Positions 5,452-6,452 of a stretch of DNA of 6,452 bases are shown here, piece after piece; position 1 is the first letter of the stretch, and every line of letters begins with the position of its first letter. The stretch comes from Bacilli bacterium (GTDB taxonomy: Bacteria > Bacillota_I > Bacilli_A > RF39 > UBA660): positions 1 to 6,452 of the forward strand of contig JAEDKN010000044.1 in assembly GCA_016295795.1 (NCBI GenBank), in the 5' to 3' direction. A program made the position numbers and the translations under genes. The notes under the pieces are model-generated. The model was given only the letters and a program-made list of their open reading frames with translations. It had not been told where the DNA came from and ran no database searches.

Positions 5452-6069
5452 TTAACTCATCTCAACCAAAGACAATTTTTTATCCTCATGAACAAAAATC
5501 AATGTCTTATTTTTTTCATATCCTAAATCTTTTTTATAGGTCCATTTAACATTAACATAATAAGCTTTAGGATCGCTAGCATCATCATATTTAAATGTTT
5601 TTTGTTCTATATTTTCTACAGTAACTTCATCTACTATTGGTAATTGTTGTTTTCTATCACCATAAATATTGCTTTTAACATATTTATACATAGTATCATT
5701 TGCTTTTTCTTTAAAATTAGAAACAATACTTGAATGAAGAAAATCTACTCCACCAATATTCAAATTAGTTAATTTATTATCAAGAGTATAAAAATCGATT
5801 ATAAACATTTTGCTTATAAGTTCAACATATTGTTTTTCATCAACAAGATCATTCGCTAATACTTTGTTTAATTCTTCAAACAATTCTTTATAGTTTTTTG
5901 TTTGGTTATCATACAAATTATAATTATAACCATCTATCTTGCTTAATATCTTTGCTTCTTCTACAGATTTTTTATTATAAAAATTTGCAAAAAACCAATA
6001 TCCTATTGCTATAAGTAATATTACAATCAATAACACACAAACCAATATAATATTCTTTTTTTTCTTCAT
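5452..6069 (-). CDS. Single-pass membrane-anchored hypothetical protein next to an LTA synthase family gene
   Basis: The product is a 205-residue protein with four lysines after the initiator Met, then one strongly hydrophobic segment at about 7-29 (NIILVCVLLIVILLIAIGYW). It has no lipobox and no obvious signal peptidase site, so it is probably an uncleaved anchor with about 175 residues outside the cell. The outer part has a helical, charged first half and a C-terminal half that looks beta-rich (YYVNVKWTYKK and KTLIFVHEDKKLSLVEMS); it has no Cys outside the anchor. I do not recognise the family. Its ATG (6069-6067) overlaps the stop of the LTA synthase family gene in a TAATG junction. Its GGAGGA ribosome site lies in the last codons of that gene, so the two are almost certainly translationally coupled. 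A role at the membrane in teichoic-acid or envelope work is inference from this context only. Confidence 0.85.
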   Translation of the reverse strand: MKKKKNIILVCVLLIVILLIAIGYWFFANFYNKKSVEEAKILSKIDGYNYNLYDNQTKNYKELFEELNKVLANDLVDEKQYVELISKMFIIDFYTLDNKLTNLNIGGVDFLHSSIVSNFKEKANDTMYKYVKSNIYGDRKQQLPIVDEVTVENIEQKTFKYDDASDPKAYYVNVKWTYKKDLGYEKNKTLIFVHEDKKLSLVEMS

Positions 6070-6452
6070 TAATTATTTCCTCCGATAATCTTTGATTCGT
6101 CTACATTTTCCTTTGAAACATTTTTAATTAAATCATATGATATTATAGAATTAGAAATACCCAACAAATCATCCGCATATTTATTATTTTTTTCAATGTA
6201 TTCTTCACTTATAACACTACCTTTTAAAACAAGATATTCATTCTTTTGACTATTATAATATACTTTATTAGTTACCCAATTTCCTGTAGGGAATACAACT
6301 ATATTTTCATCTAAATGATTAAATATATCGTGTCCCAAGGCATATTTATTATAAAAACCAAACATATTACCTAAAGTGGGCATAACATCATACATACCCA
6401 TAACTGTATCAATTGTTTTTGCTTCAGTATCTTTGGACCAAATAATCAAAGG
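6069..6452 (-). CDS. LTA synthase family (LtaS-type) sulfatase-fold protein, C-terminal 127 residues
   Basis: Only the end of the gene is present; the frame runs through the right edge, where the visible protein begins with Pro-Leu-Ile-Ile. LtaS-family enzymes are multi-pass membrane proteins whose outer sulfatase-fold domain polymerises glycerol phosphate from phosphatidylglycerol into lipoteichoic acid. The segments PLIIW, MYDVMPTLGNMFGF, ALGHDIFNH and VVFPTGNWVTNKVYYNSQKNEY follow the order of the last part of the LtaS extracellular domain: the conserved D-(V/I)-(M/L)-P-T-L helix, the G-x-D-(I/L) segment, and the P-x-x-G-(N)-(W/F) strand. The catalytic Thr and most metal ligands would lie upstream, outside the window. 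An apparent start at TTG 6449 is only an internal Leu codon. Primary LTA synthase, primase and paralogues cannot be separated from this fragment. Confidence 0.85.
   Translation of the reverse strand, partial: PLIIWSKDTEAKTIDTVMGMYDVMPTLGNMFGFYNKYALGHDIFNHLDENIVVFPTGNWVTNKVYYNSQKNEYLVLKGSVISEEYIEKNNKYADDLLGISNSIISYDLIKNVSKENVDESKIIGGNN

Noticed and set aside
1..6452. CRISPR array, insertion sequence, phage gene, tRNA, rRNA, riboswitch or defence system
   Set aside because: No spaced direct repeats, terminal inverted repeats, transposase or phage-like proteins, cloverleaf or long structured leaders were seen; leaders are about 10-20 bases long and leave no room for a riboswitch.

Overview
The window is very AT-rich and encodes typical low-GC Firmicutes (Bacillota) proteins: acetate kinase, EngB/YsxC, an NrnA-type DHH phosphoesterase, a ThiI without a rhodanese domain, a lipoteichoic-acid-synthase-family sulfatase C-terminus, and an alpha/beta-type small acid-soluble spore protein (SASP). 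The SASP points to an endospore former or a recent descendant of one. Tryptophan is encoded by TGG and reading frames end at normal stops, so the standard bacterial code applies. A Bacilli-class relative with short intergenic regions is the best guess; I cannot name the species. All genes except one lie on the minus strand.

Layout by coordinate. 1-362 (-): N-terminal 120 residues of an unrecognised protein, cut by the window edge, with its own likely promoter at 378-406. 423-3150 (-): a compact operon transcribed ackA -> nrnA -> engB, from a promoter at 3176-3204 to an intrinsic terminator at 404-442. ackA and nrnA are 9 bases apart, and nrnA and engB overlap by 11 bases. 3289-3849 (+): a lone unrecognised 186-residue protein, divergent from ackA and convergent with the SASP gene. 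3834-3869: a hairpin that can terminate both the + strand gene and the SASP gene. 3882-4097 (-): SASP gene with a strong Shine-Dalgarno site and a candidate SigG-type (forespore) promoter. 4174-5364 (-): thiI with a near-ideal SigA promoter. 5452-6069 (-): a single-pass membrane-anchored protein of unknown function. 6069-6452 (-): C-terminus of an LTA synthase family protein, cut by the right edge, whose stop codon overlaps the next start by one base.

The genes mostly serve separate housekeeping tasks: acetate/ATP fermentation energy (AckA), nanoRNA and pAp turnover (NrnA), 50S ribosome assembly (EngB), tRNA 4-thiouridine and thiazole sulfur transfer (ThiI), spore DNA protection (SASP) and cell-envelope polymer synthesis (LtaS-like plus its neighbour). 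The thiI-SASP arrangement matches what I recall for Bacillus subtilis thiI-sspA. I see no mobile element, CRISPR array, tRNA, rRNA or riboswitch, and no convincing defence or other new system. The least explained items are the three unrecognised proteins and a few compact regulatory arrangements.
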